DNA from: Alphaproteobacteria bacterium
Lineage (GTDB): Bacteria > Pseudomonadota > Alphaproteobacteria > Micavibrionales > Micavibrionaceae
DNA length: 64,000 bases
NCBI GenBank assembly: GCA_002690045.1
Contig: NZDE01000007.1
Span: 18,387-82,386 of the forward strand
Direction: 5' to 3'
Shown here one piece after another: positions 53,157 to 62,131 of this stretch; positions within the stretch are counted from its first letter, which is position 1; the number at the start of each line of letters is the position of its first letter. A program made the position numbers and the translations under genes. The notes below the pieces were generated by a model. It had not been told where the DNA came from, did not search any database, and worked only from the letters and a program-made list of their open reading frames with translations.

Positions 53157-55841
53157 ATGAGCAAAGAGATCAAAAAAGTTGCCGTTATTGGCGCAGGTGC
53201 AATGGGGCGCGGCATAGCCGCGCAAGCTGCAAATGCTGGTTATGAGGTTGTTTTACTCGACCTCAACCCCGACCAACCACAAGAGTCCATCGACTTTATG
53301 CTGAAGGCCAAACCCGGCCCAGATGCAGGGTTTATGGACGCCCGTAATGCAAAGCGCATTAAAACCGGCGGCACATTAACCGACATGCACCTGATCGAAG
53401 GCGCAGATTTAGTTATCGAAGCCATTGTTGAGCGCGTGGACATCAAACAAGCGGCCTATAAAGAAGCCGTTAAATACGCATCACCAGATGCCATCATCAC
53501 ATCTAACACGTCAACTATCCAAATCCAGAAATTGATGGATGGCATGCCAGATGACATCAAAAAACGCTTTATGAATACGCATTTCTTCAACCCACCGCGT
53601 TTCATGCGCCTTTTGGAATTGATTGACGGCGTGGATACCGACCCTGAAGTGTATAAGAAAATGGAAGCCATTGGCGACCAAGGCTTCGGTAAAAAAGTCA
53701 TTCGTTGTAAAGATACACCAGGCTTTATTGCCAACCGTATTGGTGGATATGCCATTTACCGCGCCATCACCGAAGGCATCGCCCAAGGCAACAAAATCGA
53801 AGATATCGACGCGATTATGGGGCCAAGTTTTGGCTTCACCAATATGGGTTTGATGAAACTTTCGGACTTTGTCGGCATTGACATCATGCACCATGTTGGC
53901 CTAAACCTGAAAGACGGCTTAGCCGCGGATGATGACTTCCACAAAATTTACAAGCCGCAGCTTGTCGAAGATATGGTTAAAAACGAATATCTCGGCAACA
54001 AGAAAAATGGTGGCTTCTATCGCGTTAAGAAAGACGAAGACGGTAATGTCATTAAGGATGAAAAAGGCAAACCCGTTAAAGAAGCGCTTGATTTGCAAAC
54101 CGGACAATATCGCGACGCGGTCAAAAGCCGCTACTTTAAAAAGAACTTCCGCAAAGAATCTAAAAGCTTTGCCAAATTCTTTAAACGTGGTGACGAAGCC
54201 GCCAATTATTCATGGCCTGTCTTACGTGACGTGCTCGTCTACACACTGAATAATGCTGAACAAATGGCCTATGATATTCAATCTATTGATGAAGCCATGC
54301 AAGCTGGTTACAACTGGAAATACGGCCCGTTTGAAATGCTCGACCAGTTTGGTGTTGAATGGTTCACCAACAAGCTCAAAGAAGATGGCGTTGCTGTGCC
54401 AGAACTTCTAGCCAAAGCCAATAACCGCCCATTCTACCGTGTGGATAGTGGCAAAAAGCAAGTTCTCGACTTCACAGGCAACTACGTTGACGTTAAGCGC
54501 GAAGACGGCGTTATGAAGCTTGAAGACATCAAACGCGCTGACAAGCCAATTTTAAGTAACGACTCTGCGTCACTTTGGGATATTGGCGATGGCGTTGTTG
54601 CAGTCGAATTCCACACAGTTAAAGGGGCAAACGCCCTAGACCCTGCTGTTTTCGAACTTCTTAATGACAGTATCAAGCTAATCAATGGCAGCAACGGCAA
54701 ATACAAAGCCATGGTGCTTTATAACGAAGGCAAGCATTTCTCAGTTGGCGCGAATATTGGCTTAGTTGATCTATTTGCCCAAGTTTCTGGTAAATTGCCT
54801 TTCGGTCTTGGCAGCAAGAAGCTTAACAACTTTGTTGATGACCTCATCTATACTGGCCAAGCCGTATATAAAGCCCTGCGTGAAGCCCCATTCCCAGTTA
54901 TTGGTGCGCCAAATGGCATGGCGCTTGGCGGCGGCTGTGAAATTTTGATGCATTGTGATGCCGTACAATCCGGTCCTGAGGTTTACACCGGCCTGGTTGA
55001 GGCTGGCGTCGGCATTATCCCAGGCTGGGGCGGCTGTGCACGCCACCTTGAACGTTCACAAGGCGCAGCAAAACTCGCCGGTCCTATGCAAGTTATGGCG
55101 AATTCCGCTATGGCGATTGCGCAGCCTATGCAAGCGATCTCAACATCAGGTCAGAATGCAATCTCAAAGCTATGGTTTAGCCGTAACTCTCAGGTTTCAA
55201 TGAACTCGGACCGTGTTTTGGCGGATGCAAAGTCGCGCGCCCTTGGTATGGTCGATGGCTATCAACCACCTGTTGAGCCGACATATCACCTACCGGGCCT
55301 TTCTGGTCAAGGCGGCCTAAATATGCAGGTTGATGCATTCTACCTTTATGGCGGCGACCCAAGCAAAACCGCCGTAAACCATGTTGATGTCGGCGTAATG
55401 ACCTGCCTTGGCAAAGCGCTTAGCGGCGGGGATTATATTTCTGCAGCGCAAATTCGTGACCATATTGCTGGTGATACATCCGTTTATGAAGCACTTGCCG
55501 CTTCACGCGCCGATGGCAAGATTGCCGTCAATGCATCTATTCCATTAACGGAAGGCCGCATCCTTCAGATGGAACGGGATAACTTCTTAACCCTGTTCAA
55601 TCGTGAATCGACAAAGGCACGCATGCATTATATGGTGCAGAAAAATAAGCCGCTACGTGAGGATTATCCTGAGAATCGTCCAACGCCGAATGACATTCGG
55701 GGCAGTATTGAATGGGTCGAAGCCAAGCATCGCACACCGGATGGCAAACCATTATCCGGCGCAGATGAAAAACGCTTGAAGGAAATGTCCAAACTAGCAC
55801 AGCGCACCATGTGGGGTCTCAAAAAGCTCGGGATGGTTTAA
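53157..55841 (+). CDS. fadN: 3-hydroxyacyl-CoA dehydrogenase / enoyl-CoA hydratase fusion, HAD first (FadN-like)
   Basis: 894 residues, ATG 53157 after AAGGGAGATTAAAC. The N-terminal Rossmann domain has AVIGAGAMGRGIAAQAANAG at 9-28, the HAD catalytic region NTHFFNPPRFMRLLELI near 141, and a C-terminal HAD domain to about 450. The enoyl-hydratase half starts near 475 (SLWDIGDGVVAVEFHTVKGA) with GMALGGGCEILMHCDAVQSG near 585. This order is the reverse of E. coli FadB and the same as Bacillus FadN; the protein is longer than either (about 715 and 790). It converts trans-2-enoyl-CoA to 3-ketoacyl-CoA for the thiolase upstream. No acyl-CoA dehydrogenase is in the operon. Confidence 0.93.
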   Translation: MSKEIKKVAVIGAGAMGRGIAAQAANAGYEVVLLDLNPDQPQESIDFMLKAKPGPDAGFMDARNAKRIKTGGTLTDMHLIEGADLVIEAIVERVDIKQAAYKEAVKYASPDAIITSNTSTIQIQKLMDGMPDDIKKRFMNTHFFNPPRFMRLLELIDGVDTDPEVYKKMEAIGDQGFGKKVIRCKDTPGFIANRIGGYAIYRAITEGIAQGNKIEDIDAIMGPSFGFTNMGLMKLSDFVGIDIMHHVGLNLKDGLAADDDFHKIYKPQLVEDMVKNEYLGNKKNGGFYRVKKDEDGNVIKDEKGKPVKEALDLQTGQYRDAVKSRYFKKNFRKESKSFAKFFKRGDEAANYSWPVLRDVLVYTLNNAEQMAYDIQSIDEAMQAGYNWKYGPFEMLDQFGVEWFTNKLKEDGVAVPELLAKANNRPFYRVDSGKKQVLDFTGNYVDVKREDGVMKLEDIKRADKPILSNDSASLWDIGDGVVAVEFHTVKGANALDPAVFELLNDSIKLINGSNGKYKAMVLYNEGKHFSVGANIGLVDLFAQVSGKLPFGLGSKKLNNFVDDLIYTGQAVYKALREAPFPVIGAPNGMALGGGCEILMHCDAVQSGPEVYTGLVEAGVGIIPGWGGCARHLERSQGAAKLAGPMQVMANSAMAIAQPMQAISTSGQNAISKLWFSRNSQVSMNSDRVLADAKSRALGMVDGYQPPVEPTYHLPGLSGQGGLNMQVDAFYLYGGDPSKTAVNHVDVGVMTCLGKALSGGDYISAAQIRDHIAGDTSVYEALAASRADGKIAVNASIPLTEGRILQMERDNFLTLFNRESTKARMHYMVQKNKPLREDYPENRPTPNDIRGSIEWVEAKHRTPDGKPLSGADEKRLKEMSKLAQRTMWGLKKLGMV

Positions 55842-55958
55842 AACTAGATTTACTTTGAATGGCTTAATTTTATTTTAGAACAAGCCTAACGGAGCGAAGC
55901 CTATGAACATAGGTGAGCGACATAAGGTGCAGAAATAAAATGAAAGAAAGCCATTTAA

Positions 55959-56033
55959 GCGGGTGTAGCTCAGGGGTAGAGCATCAGCTTCCCAAGCTGA
56001 GGGCCGTGGGTTCGAAACCCATCACCCGCTCCA
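55959..56033 (+). tRNA. tRNA-Gly (anticodon CCC), CCA encoded
   Basis: The acceptor stem GCGGGTG pairs with CACCCGC. The anticodon arm is TCAGC-TTCCCAA-GCTGA, so the anticodon is CCC (reads GGG). The T arm is GTGGG-TTCGAAA-CCCAT, followed by discriminator T and CCA. The D arm GCTC...GAGC is present. The cloverleaf is complete. Confidence 0.95.
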
Positions 56034-56038
56034 GTTTC

Positions 56039-56070
56039 AAAAACAGCCTCCATCATTTGCGGGCTGTTTT
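56039..56070 (+). terminator. Rho-independent terminator after tRNA-Gly
   Basis: AAAACAGCC pairs with GGGCTGTTTT a dozen bases later, with the T-run built into the 3' arm. It ends 2 bp before the convergent hisG-like stop, so it may serve both. Confidence 0.65.
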
Positions 56071-56071
56071 C

Positions 56072-56815
56072 TTATGCATAACAAAGATTGTCGACCTTAA
56101 TCTCGGGCTGAAATACAGGCGGAGCTGTTTGCTTTACAGTTTCTTTCTGTGTCAAGCGGTTAATAAAATCCTGCGCTAACATTGCATTCGGAGATAACTT
56201 ATATGACGATGATGCAACCAAAACAGCCTGAACATTATAAGCAAACAGCTTCGTTTCCAATCCATTATCAATGAGCGACTGACCGCTATCGACAATCTCG
56301 AAAATTGCATCTGCGCTACCATCGCGCACTTCGTCTTCGCTATCCCCATCACATTCAATAATTTCTACATTCTGTACATCTTGCGCAGATAGCCACGCCT
56401 TCAAGCTATAAGGAAATGCTGTTGCAATCGTCTTGCCTTCTAAATCAGCGGCACTTTCTATGCCCAAAGATGGTTTCGCTGCAATATACATACGGCAGGC
56501 CGCACAGTTAAAATCCGCCACCGCAGACAAACCAAAACGTTCACCTGTTAACTCCGCCTTACATTTTGCTTCAATAAATTTATCAACGCCCATCACTGCT
56601 AAATCAGCCGCGCCAGATTTTAACTTACGCAGCGCATCAAGCGGTTTGCGCTCTGCTGCATCAATAACTGGCAAATCACCACGCTCATCAACACAAACAC
56701 CATATGCATGACGTGATTTTTCGCGTGAGAAATGCAGATCAGCCGCCGCCATGATTGGCGCGAAAGCCTCTCTTAACCGTTTCTGCTTTGGTAAAATCAC
56801 CGTCAAATCTTGCAT
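56072..56815 (-). CDS. hisG: HisG-like ATP phosphoribosyltransferase, short form, divergent
   Basis: 247 residues. Similar to HisG in LTVILPKQKRLREAFAPIMA at the start, LKSGAADLAVMGVDKFIEAK near 67-86, and the PRPP-binding region ECDGDSEDEVRDGSADAIFE then IVDSGQSLIDNGL near 155-190, where the family has E-x-x-G-S-V-E...L-A-D-A-I-(V/F)-D-L/I-V-x-(T/S)-G. There is no HisG_C regulatory domain, so it is short-form and would need HisZ, which is not in view. First step of histidine synthesis if active. It is downstream of, and very close to, a TrpR/YerC-like gene. Confidence 0.8.
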   Translation of the reverse strand: MQDLTVILPKQKRLREAFAPIMAAADLHFSREKSRHAYGVCVDERGDLPVIDAAERKPLDALRKLKSGAADLAVMGVDKFIEAKCKAELTGERFGLSAVADFNCAACRMYIAAKPSLGIESAADLEGKTIATAFPYSLKAWLSAQDVQNVEIIECDGDSEDEVRDGSADAIFEIVDSGQSLIDNGLETKLFAYNVQAVLVASSSYKLSPNAMLAQDFINRLTQKETVKQTAPPVFQPEIKVDNLCYA

Positions 56816-56826
56816 AATACACCCCT

Positions 56827-57099
56827 TTATGCGTTTTGGGTTAGCCGTTCAATAATGCGTAAATAACCTTTATTATTCTCCTGTTGTAAGAAACGCGCGA
56901 CACGGCCAATCGTTGTTGTACTTGCCCCTGTCTGCGCGCTAATCTCGCGATAAGAGAGCTGCCCCTCATAAAGCAAATTTGCAATCAACCAACGTTCACG
57001 CATAGCGTTAAGCTCCGCCGGCGTGCATAAATCCCCCATAAATGCAGCGCATTCATCTTCGCTTCCTAGGGACAATATTGCTTGATATAAATCGATCAT
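56827..57099 (-). CDS. TrpR-superfamily (YerC/YecD) transcriptional regulator
   Basis: 90 residues. It matches the YerC/YecD pattern: LCTPAELNAMRERWLIANLL (helix before the HTH), then YREISAQTGASTTTIGRVAR (helix-turn-helix) and FLQQENNKGY. A relative in Firmicutes regulates histidine genes, and here the gene sits 11 bp upstream of a hisG-like gene, supporting control of histidine metabolism. DNA target sites are not identified. Confidence 0.88.
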   Translation of the reverse strand: MIDLYQAILSLGSEDECAAFMGDLCTPAELNAMRERWLIANLLYEGQLSYREISAQTGASTTTIGRVARFLQQENNKGYLRIIERLTQNA

Positions 57100-57213
57100 T
57101 TACACACTAACCTCATAAATTTGTATTATCGTATTAACACAGTAACACAATAAAGTGCAAGGAAAATATGCATTAATAAAAGCAAATTTATAATTTAGGA
57201 TAAAATAGAGCGC

Positions 57214-60200
57214 CTACAGACAGCCATCAGCACACTTCTTAAAGTCGATATAGAAGCGATAGAAATTCTTACCGTTCGGTGTCAGCATCATCTTGTTGTC
57301 GATTATGATTTTCTGTGCCGCATTAATTGTAACCGAAGCACCATTTGCGCCGAGTTTTTCAACTTTGAAGTCTTTAATGATATGCGGTTTACTGTTAATC
57401 CAGCTTTGCATAGCTTGCCAATCAACATCTTGGATTTCTAGTGTGACCTGTTTACGGTCCGATTGTTCCCACGTGCGGATAGCCGTCGGAGCGGAAAGAT
57501 CCAGAACAACACGAAGTTTATCTGAATACTCCCCGATCCGAACTTTGCTAACGCGGACACCGGATGTGCCCTTGTAGGTAGGAATGGCTTGGATACCGGA
57601 TGTATCCTTACCGGTCTTAGAGGCGGCTTGAACACCGGATGTGTCCTCGCCTTTAGTGATTAGAGCTGGCTGTTGCACCCCAGCAACAGATGTATCCTCA
57701 TCATGGCAAATTTGGGTTATTCCGCCATCTAAGTTGGATACATCGCATGCCGCTTCCGCAGCCTGCTCTAAGGTTTGAAGGTCTATCCCAAACTGGAATA
57801 GTTCTTCGGAAGTCACCGAGACGGATCTCGGTGGGATGGAAACTTGTGTGATTTCGGGATCAACTTGAACGATATAATCCCCCGGACGGACATATTCGAA
57901 ACTGTAATAGCCGTCAAAAGCTGCGCGCGTCTCGTCAAGCAGCTGATTATCTTGATCTAACAATTGAACTTTTATAGACGCAATACCGCCCTGATGATCG
58001 CTAACGATCCCTTCAACTATTCCCGTACGAATAACAGGGAAATCAAAATTGTTATATTGCCCAGCCCGCAGCACAGTCTTGAACTGTTCACTATTAGGCA
58101 CAACATAAGGCTCAGGAACTGAGGATACATCAACGCTAAGTGCTTCATAGTCATTCTTAGAACTACCTATATATGAGAACCCGCCATCTTCATTTGACAC
58201 ATCGCTACTGCGGCGTCCTATTTTTACGTTGGCTCCCTGTATGGGCTCATCACCTTCACTAAAAATACCATCATAATCATTATCAAAGAAAATACGCCCT
58301 GATAGCGCCGTACGATTAGTAAGATTTTGGTTCGACATAATATATTTAGAATTCGCACCAAATGGGGCGAGAGAGAAACGTGAACGAAGCAACGCACGTG
58401 CCCCGCTCTCACTATCCCAGTCCACATCAACACTGGCATGCATATGCTCAAAATCGTAACCCACTTGCGCGCCAATCTTAGAACTTTCATTTTCGAAATT
58501 CCGATTAACATCAAATGCCGCCGTTAATCCATCGCGGTTTTTATACCTAAGCTCCGCAAAGACGTCTCTTAATGAATATTCAGGATATATGTCATACCTG
58601 CTAAGCGCACGTAGCTTCCAATTTCGGTCTATACTATATTGAAAATTCAAAGTGCCATATGTGTATTGATGCTCAACTTGGTTAAATGAAGACTTTGTGC
58701 TATTTGTAAACCTAAATTTCTTGAAAGATAGAGATTGTGAAGAATCAAAACGCGTACGTGACGTCTTGTCTTTATAACGTTCGTAATCCCAACCTAAACT
58801 TAACCCCAAACCACCGAATGGCGTTTGAAACGAACGGCTAGCTGACGCATTCGCGTTTAAAATATCTGCTCTATTGCCATAGCCGATATATTCACTTTCG
58901 AAATCATTAAGTAACGCCGCGCGGAAATTTAAATTTGTTCCTTTAAAATTACGTGCCATAGAAAAATCTATCGCACTACCACCCTCTAAGCTCCTATACG
59001 CCTCAACTGCACCTATCGCATCGAAAAGAGAGAATTTTAGCCCCAAAGACGCGTAACGCTGTGCACCTGAGTTCGTCGGCATATCCGTCAGCGTAGAAAA
59101 CAATGTCGCAGTACGCGACAAACCATAATTTATATTAATGTTTTTCGCAAAACCGCGCGGCTGTTGACTGACTTCATCCTGACCAATTGACAACAAGTCA
59201 CGATCTGCATCTAACAAGCCGACTTCATAGTTAAGCTGCCCTGGTTTAAGCCGATCCCGCGAGATATTATAGACATCTTCGCGCGTTTCAATTTGCCCTT
59301 GTGGCCCGTATAAAACAGTTTTAATAACTGTACGGTTATAATTAAGCTGTACATTTTCAAAACGATATTCACCAGTATCACTGGCAATTTGGAACCCCAA
59401 AAGTTCAGTATTACGATAAAGCTCAACCTCCCAACCTGGCTCAGTAACGCCCTCAACAACTAATGTATCAAATTCAACCGTTCTTTTCGTATCACGGTTT
59501 GTAAATAAAATTCCTCGCCCGCGAATAGACCCATCAACAAGACGTGAAGGACGCACCGTTACATCACCCGCCTGGAATAAATTCAAATCCGCAGGCAAAT
59601 CACCATCATCATAAGCACGTTTAGTATAGGTAACGCGCACATTATCAAGCCCCTTGTCACCATCTGGTGCATTTACTAACTGTGCATTATAATTCACTTC
59701 ACCATAGGCAAAGTCGTTACGCCCAGAGAAGTTAACATTTTCTCTATGCTGACTATCTTGTGCCTGATATTGCAATGTCGTATTCACATCAACAACGGGC
59801 AGGCTAAACATTTTCGGCTTGTTAGGTAATTTTAAGACGCCTTCATCATCATATTTCTGCGCATCTTTTTGTTGTTTTCGCAGAAGACGAGTCGTACGGC
59901 GTGCCTCACGTTTTTGTTGAATTTGATAGAGAAGTTTGTCTTTTGTATTGATATTTAAACGCGCTTGTAAATAGTCGAGTTCAAAATCTAGATTCCATAG
60001 CTTGTTCAGGAAATCTACTGTGGCAAAAACCTCTTTGACTCCATAACCAAGCTCATACACAAAGAGCTCATCCTCACTATAAGGATAAGTTCTGCCTTTA
60101 ACCATATATGTACCCTGCGCCAGATCCACAGCAAAGGGGTTGGATTCCACAAATCGGAAACCATCAAACTTGCCTACATCAAAATCAGCATCCAAAGCGA

Positions 60201-60435
60201 CACCAACAATGCGCGCAAGCTCAACCACCGGAAGAAAGCGTGTCTCACCTTTCTCAAGTCCGATAATCGCGTTGGACAACATCTTCCCTTCGTGCTTAAC
60301 CCCCAAAATAAGGTCATACACTTCCTCTGAGCCGACATCATCAGCCCATGAAGAGGGTACAAAACACCCCAGAAAAACGGCGCACGCAAGCAACGCGCAC
60401 AACGCCCGCTTTAAAAAATTGCCATTATGATTCAT
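57214..60435 (-). CDS. Usher-like outer-membrane protein with unusual C-terminal SdrD-B/AMIN modules (1073 aa)
   Basis: Signal peptide about 1-31 (ALLACAVFLGCFVPSSWA). Residues about 36-165 form an N-terminal usher-like domain (GLEKGETRFLPVVELARIVG), then a basic linker (QQKREARRTTRLLRK) near 170-195. About 210-700 is barrel- and plug-like: FQAGDVTVRPSRLVDGSIRG near 285, and EPGWEVELYRNTELLGFQ then GEYRFENVQLNYN, the DVYxNG/FELxxLP-type plug arrangement of ushers. About 705-780 is SdrD-B-like (GRIFFDNDYDGIFSEGDEPI), 800-870 carboxypeptidase-regulatory-like (GIVSDHQGGIASIKVQLLDQ), 905-960 carries DTSG repeats, and 963-1065 is AMIN-like (GEYSDKLRVVLDLSAPTAIR). It would export subunits brought by the PapD-like chaperone upstream. 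Ordinary ushers end in beta-sandwich CTDs, not AMIN, so this layout is unusual. Confidence 0.75.
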   Translation of the reverse strand: MNHNGNFLKRALCALLACAVFLGCFVPSSWADDVGSEEVYDLILGVKHEGKMLSNAIIGLEKGETRFLPVVELARIVGVALDADFDVGKFDGFRFVESNPFAVDLAQGTYMVKGRTYPYSEDELFVYELGYGVKEVFATVDFLNKLWNLDFELDYLQARLNINTKDKLLYQIQQKREARRTTRLLRKQQKDAQKYDDEGVLKLPNKPKMFSLPVVDVNTTLQYQAQDSQHRENVNFSGRNDFAYGEVNYNAQLVNAPDGDKGLDNVRVTYTKRAYDDGDLPADLNLFQAGDVTVRPSRLVDGSIRGRGILFTNRDTKRTVEFDTLVVEGVTEPGWEVELYRNTELLGFQIASDTGEYRFENVQLNYNRTVIKTVLYGPQGQIETREDVYNISRDRLKPGQLNYEVGLLDADRDLLSIGQDEVSQQPRGFAKNININYGLSRTATLFSTLTDMPTNSGAQRYASLGLKFSLFDAIGAVEAYRSLEGGSAIDFSMARNFKGTNLNFRAALLNDFESEYIGYGNRADILNANASASRSFQTPFGGLGLSLGWDYERYKDKTSRTRFDSSQSLSFKKFRFTNSTKSSFNQVEHQYTYGTLNFQYSIDRNWKLRALSRYDIYPEYSLRDVFAELRYKNRDGLTAAFDVNRNFENESSKIGAQVGYDFEHMHASVDVDWDSESGARALLRSRFSLAPFGANSKYIMSNQNLTNRTALSGRIFFDNDYDGIFSEGDEPIQGANVKIGRRSSDVSNEDGGFSYIGSSKNDYEALSVDVSSVPEPYVVPNSEQFKTVLRAGQYNNFDFPVIRTGIVEGIVSDHQGGIASIKVQLLDQDNQLLDETRAAFDGYYSFEYVRPGDYIVQVDPEITQVSIPPRSVSVTSEELFQFGIDLQTLEQAAEAACDVSNLDGGITQICHDEDTSVAGVQQPALITKGEDTSGVQAASKTGKDTSGIQAIPTYKGTSGVRVSKVRIGEYSDKLRVVLDLSAPTAIRTWEQSDRKQVTLEIQDVDWQAMQSWINSKPHIIKDFKVEKLGANGASVTINAAQKIIIDNKMMLTPNGKNFYRFYIDFKKCADGCL
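57550..57710 (-). repeat. DTSG(V/I) short tandem repeats in the usher-like gene
   Basis: Four degenerate units DTSVAGVQ, DTSGVQAA, DTSGIQAI and GTSGVRVS occur at roughly 15-20-residue spacing, with the nucleotide core ACACCGGATGTGTCC repeated with variants. This is a likely linker between the carboxypeptidase-regulatory-like and AMIN-like parts and a possible site of unit-number change. Confidence 0.6.
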
Positions 60436-60550
60436 CGCTCAGAATAGAGCCTTAGAAAATTAGCAGAATAACCCACCACAATTGTAACAGAGGCCTGTAA
60501 ATAAAAAAGAATATATCAAACTATTCCACAGGTTATCCCGAGAATATTCA

Positions 60551-60584
60551 CAAAAAAAAAAAAATGCCGCAAAATTGCGGCATT
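60551..60584 (-). terminator. Minus-strand terminator between chaperone and usher-like genes
   Basis: AATGCCGCAA and TTGCGGCATT form a perfect 10-bp stem around AA. On the minus strand it is followed by a run of about 13 T. It lies 26 bp after the chaperone stop and before the usher-like start, so most transcripts should end here, with limited read-through or a separate promoter for the usher. Confidence 0.85.
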
Positions 60585-60609
60585 CATAAAAAATTAACAA
60601 ATCAAAGCT

Positions 60610-61479
60610 CTATCTGCTCACTGCACCCGTGGCCAATACCTTTCCCTGCAAGGGGTCGTCCATATGCCCAACAATCTCCACACGCATATTGCTGCAATTT
60701 TTTCCAGCCTTTGACGGGTTTACAGGTATACGCTCAGCGCGCGAACTTGCCTCAGCATATACCGCAAAAAGCTTAGACGCTGTATCAATACGCACATCAC
60801 CACAATACGCATGCGCATACGCAATCACACTTCTGTTACCGGTCTTACCAACGCGCACCTCAACAAAATAAGGGATCTGCGCACGCCGCTTGGGCTCAGG
60901 ATGCGGAACAAGACTTGCTGATAAAAGCTGAACACTCACATCATTTTTACCCTTACGCACATATACTGGAATAGCGCGCGAAACCAAAAGCTTCACACCA
61001 ACAGCCGCATTACCATCCCCAGACAGCCCTACATCATCCTCAGCCGCAGGCAGCTGCTCTATCACAAAGTGACTTCTATACTCCCCATCTGGCAAGCTCG
61101 CGGGACGACGAACAAGCATAGATATACGCTGTGTCTGCCCCGGCTCCAAGGTCGTTCGACGCGGTGAAAAACGCACCAAATCATCCGCCGCCTTATACAA
61201 AGGAACATCAGGCGCGCCTTCGTTATCAACATTCACCACATCACCATTAGTCGTCATCGCCAAATGCCGCCAACCAAAACGGTACGCAACCTTATGCGGA
61301 GTGGAATTCTTAATATACAAATACTGCATATTAACACCATCCTCAAACACCAAACGTGGCGGCGAGATCTTCATAGCGTACGCAGTTTCACCCGCAAAAC
61401 AAAGCGATAAAACAACCAACACAAGAGCCAATATAATCTTATTAAACCCTCCATCAAAACCTATACGCATATTCGTCAT
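60610..61479 (-). CDS. PapD-like periplasmic pilus chaperone
   Basis: 289 residues, start 61479 (AAAGGAAAAAAT upstream). Signal region (IILALVLVVLSLCFAGETAY). The N-terminal immunoglobulin-like domain begins MKISPPRLVFEDGVNMQYLY then IKNSTPHKVAYRFGW near 35-70, with the chaperone pattern (P-x-R-x-x-x...-x-x-N-x-x), then RFSPRRTTLEPGQTQRISML near 110 (the proline-rich Q-x-x-R strand). A second domain follows. Divergent from FimC/PapD. It lies between subunit genes and the usher-like gene. Confidence 0.8.
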   Translation of the reverse strand: MTNMRIGFDGGFNKIILALVLVVLSLCFAGETAYAMKISPPRLVFEDGVNMQYLYIKNSTPHKVAYRFGWRHLAMTTNGDVVNVDNEGAPDVPLYKAADDLVRFSPRRTTLEPGQTQRISMLVRRPASLPDGEYRSHFVIEQLPAAEDDVGLSGDGNAAVGVKLLVSRAIPVYVRKGKNDVSVQLLSASLVPHPEPKRRAQIPYFVEVRVGKTGNRSVIAYAHAYCGDVRIDTASKLFAVYAEASSRAERIPVNPSKAGKNCSNMRVEIVGHMDDPLQGKVLATGAVSR

Positions 61480-61498
61480 ATTTTTTCCTTTAATTCAC

Positions 61499-62014
61499 TT
61501 ACGGAATAGCCGTAACTATTACTTGAAAACTTGTGCTATAAGAGCCAGAAGGCTCGCCCAAGCCAAAACGCAGACGCCCCCCGACGCGAAAAACATGGTT
61601 TGGGTTAATAGAGCTCGCATTAAATGTATAAGCATTTAGCTGTGAGCCGCCCGCCGTCTGAATCAGGTAATTATCCAAAGTCACCTGCCCCGCCCCAACT
61701 TGATTGTCCATCGTCACAGCTGGGGACGCAAACGTTACACGCACATCTGACGCAGCAGTCGCCAATGTCGTCCCGATTGTACAAATCGCCGGCATGGGTG
61801 ACGCCATAACTTGACTATGACAGCCATTATTTGCCGTATTACTCGCGGCCGTACCCCGCACAGTGATCGTCCCATTACAAAGCGGTATTATACGCCCAAA
61901 TGTAATATTACGCGTACAACTAATTGTTGGCGCCGCCATAGCCGCACGGGCAGGCATCGACAAAAAAGCGACGGCAGAAACCAAAACTGTAACTTTGCTT
62001 TTTCCATGAAACAT
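61499..62014 (-). CDS. DUF4402-like fimbrial/surface subunit 2
   Basis: Start at ATG 62014 (GGAATG upstream; a TTG one codon before is an alternative). 171 residues with a signal (VLVSAVAFLSMPARAAMA). It begins the mature part SCTRNITFGRIIPLCNGTIT with several cysteines and ends HVFRVGGRLRFGLGEPSGSY then STSFQVIVTAIP, which matches DUF4402 tails (V-G-G-x-L-x-...-P-x-G-x-Y-x-x-x-x-x-(V/I)-x-V). It is likely a minor or tip subunit. It starts 118 bp after the first subunit stop. Confidence 0.75.
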   Translation of the reverse strand: MFHGKSKVTVLVSAVAFLSMPARAAMAAPTISCTRNITFGRIIPLCNGTITVRGTAASNTANNGCHSQVMASPMPAICTIGTTLATAASDVRVTFASPAVTMDNQVGAGQVTLDNYLIQTAGGSQLNAYTFNASSINPNHVFRVGGRLRFGLGEPSGSYSTSFQVIVTAIP

Positions 62015-62078
62015 CAAAACATTCCTAACTGCATAATACTAACTATAGAGCGCCACAAATCTAATGCAATCAATACAC

Positions 62079-62109
62079 AAAAAAACCCACCATATTCTGG
62101 TGGGTTTTT
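62079..62109 (-). terminator. Minus-strand terminator between the two subunit genes
   Basis: CCCACCA pairs with TGGTGGG around TATTC, with A-runs on the plus strand left side and T-run on the right side. On the minus strand it ends in about seven T. It lies 23 bp after the first subunit gene. This position would make the first subunit message the most abundant. Confidence 0.85.
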
Positions 62110-62131
62110 ATTAAATCTATTCAACAATAAC

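Noticed and set aside
55959-56033. tRNA-Gly as the attachment site of an integrated island
   Set aside because: No integrase gene and no repeat of its 3' end was found in the window.
57550-57710. Repeats in the usher-like gene as a CRISPR array
   Set aside because: Units are in frame, degenerate, within a coding sequence, and no cas genes are present.
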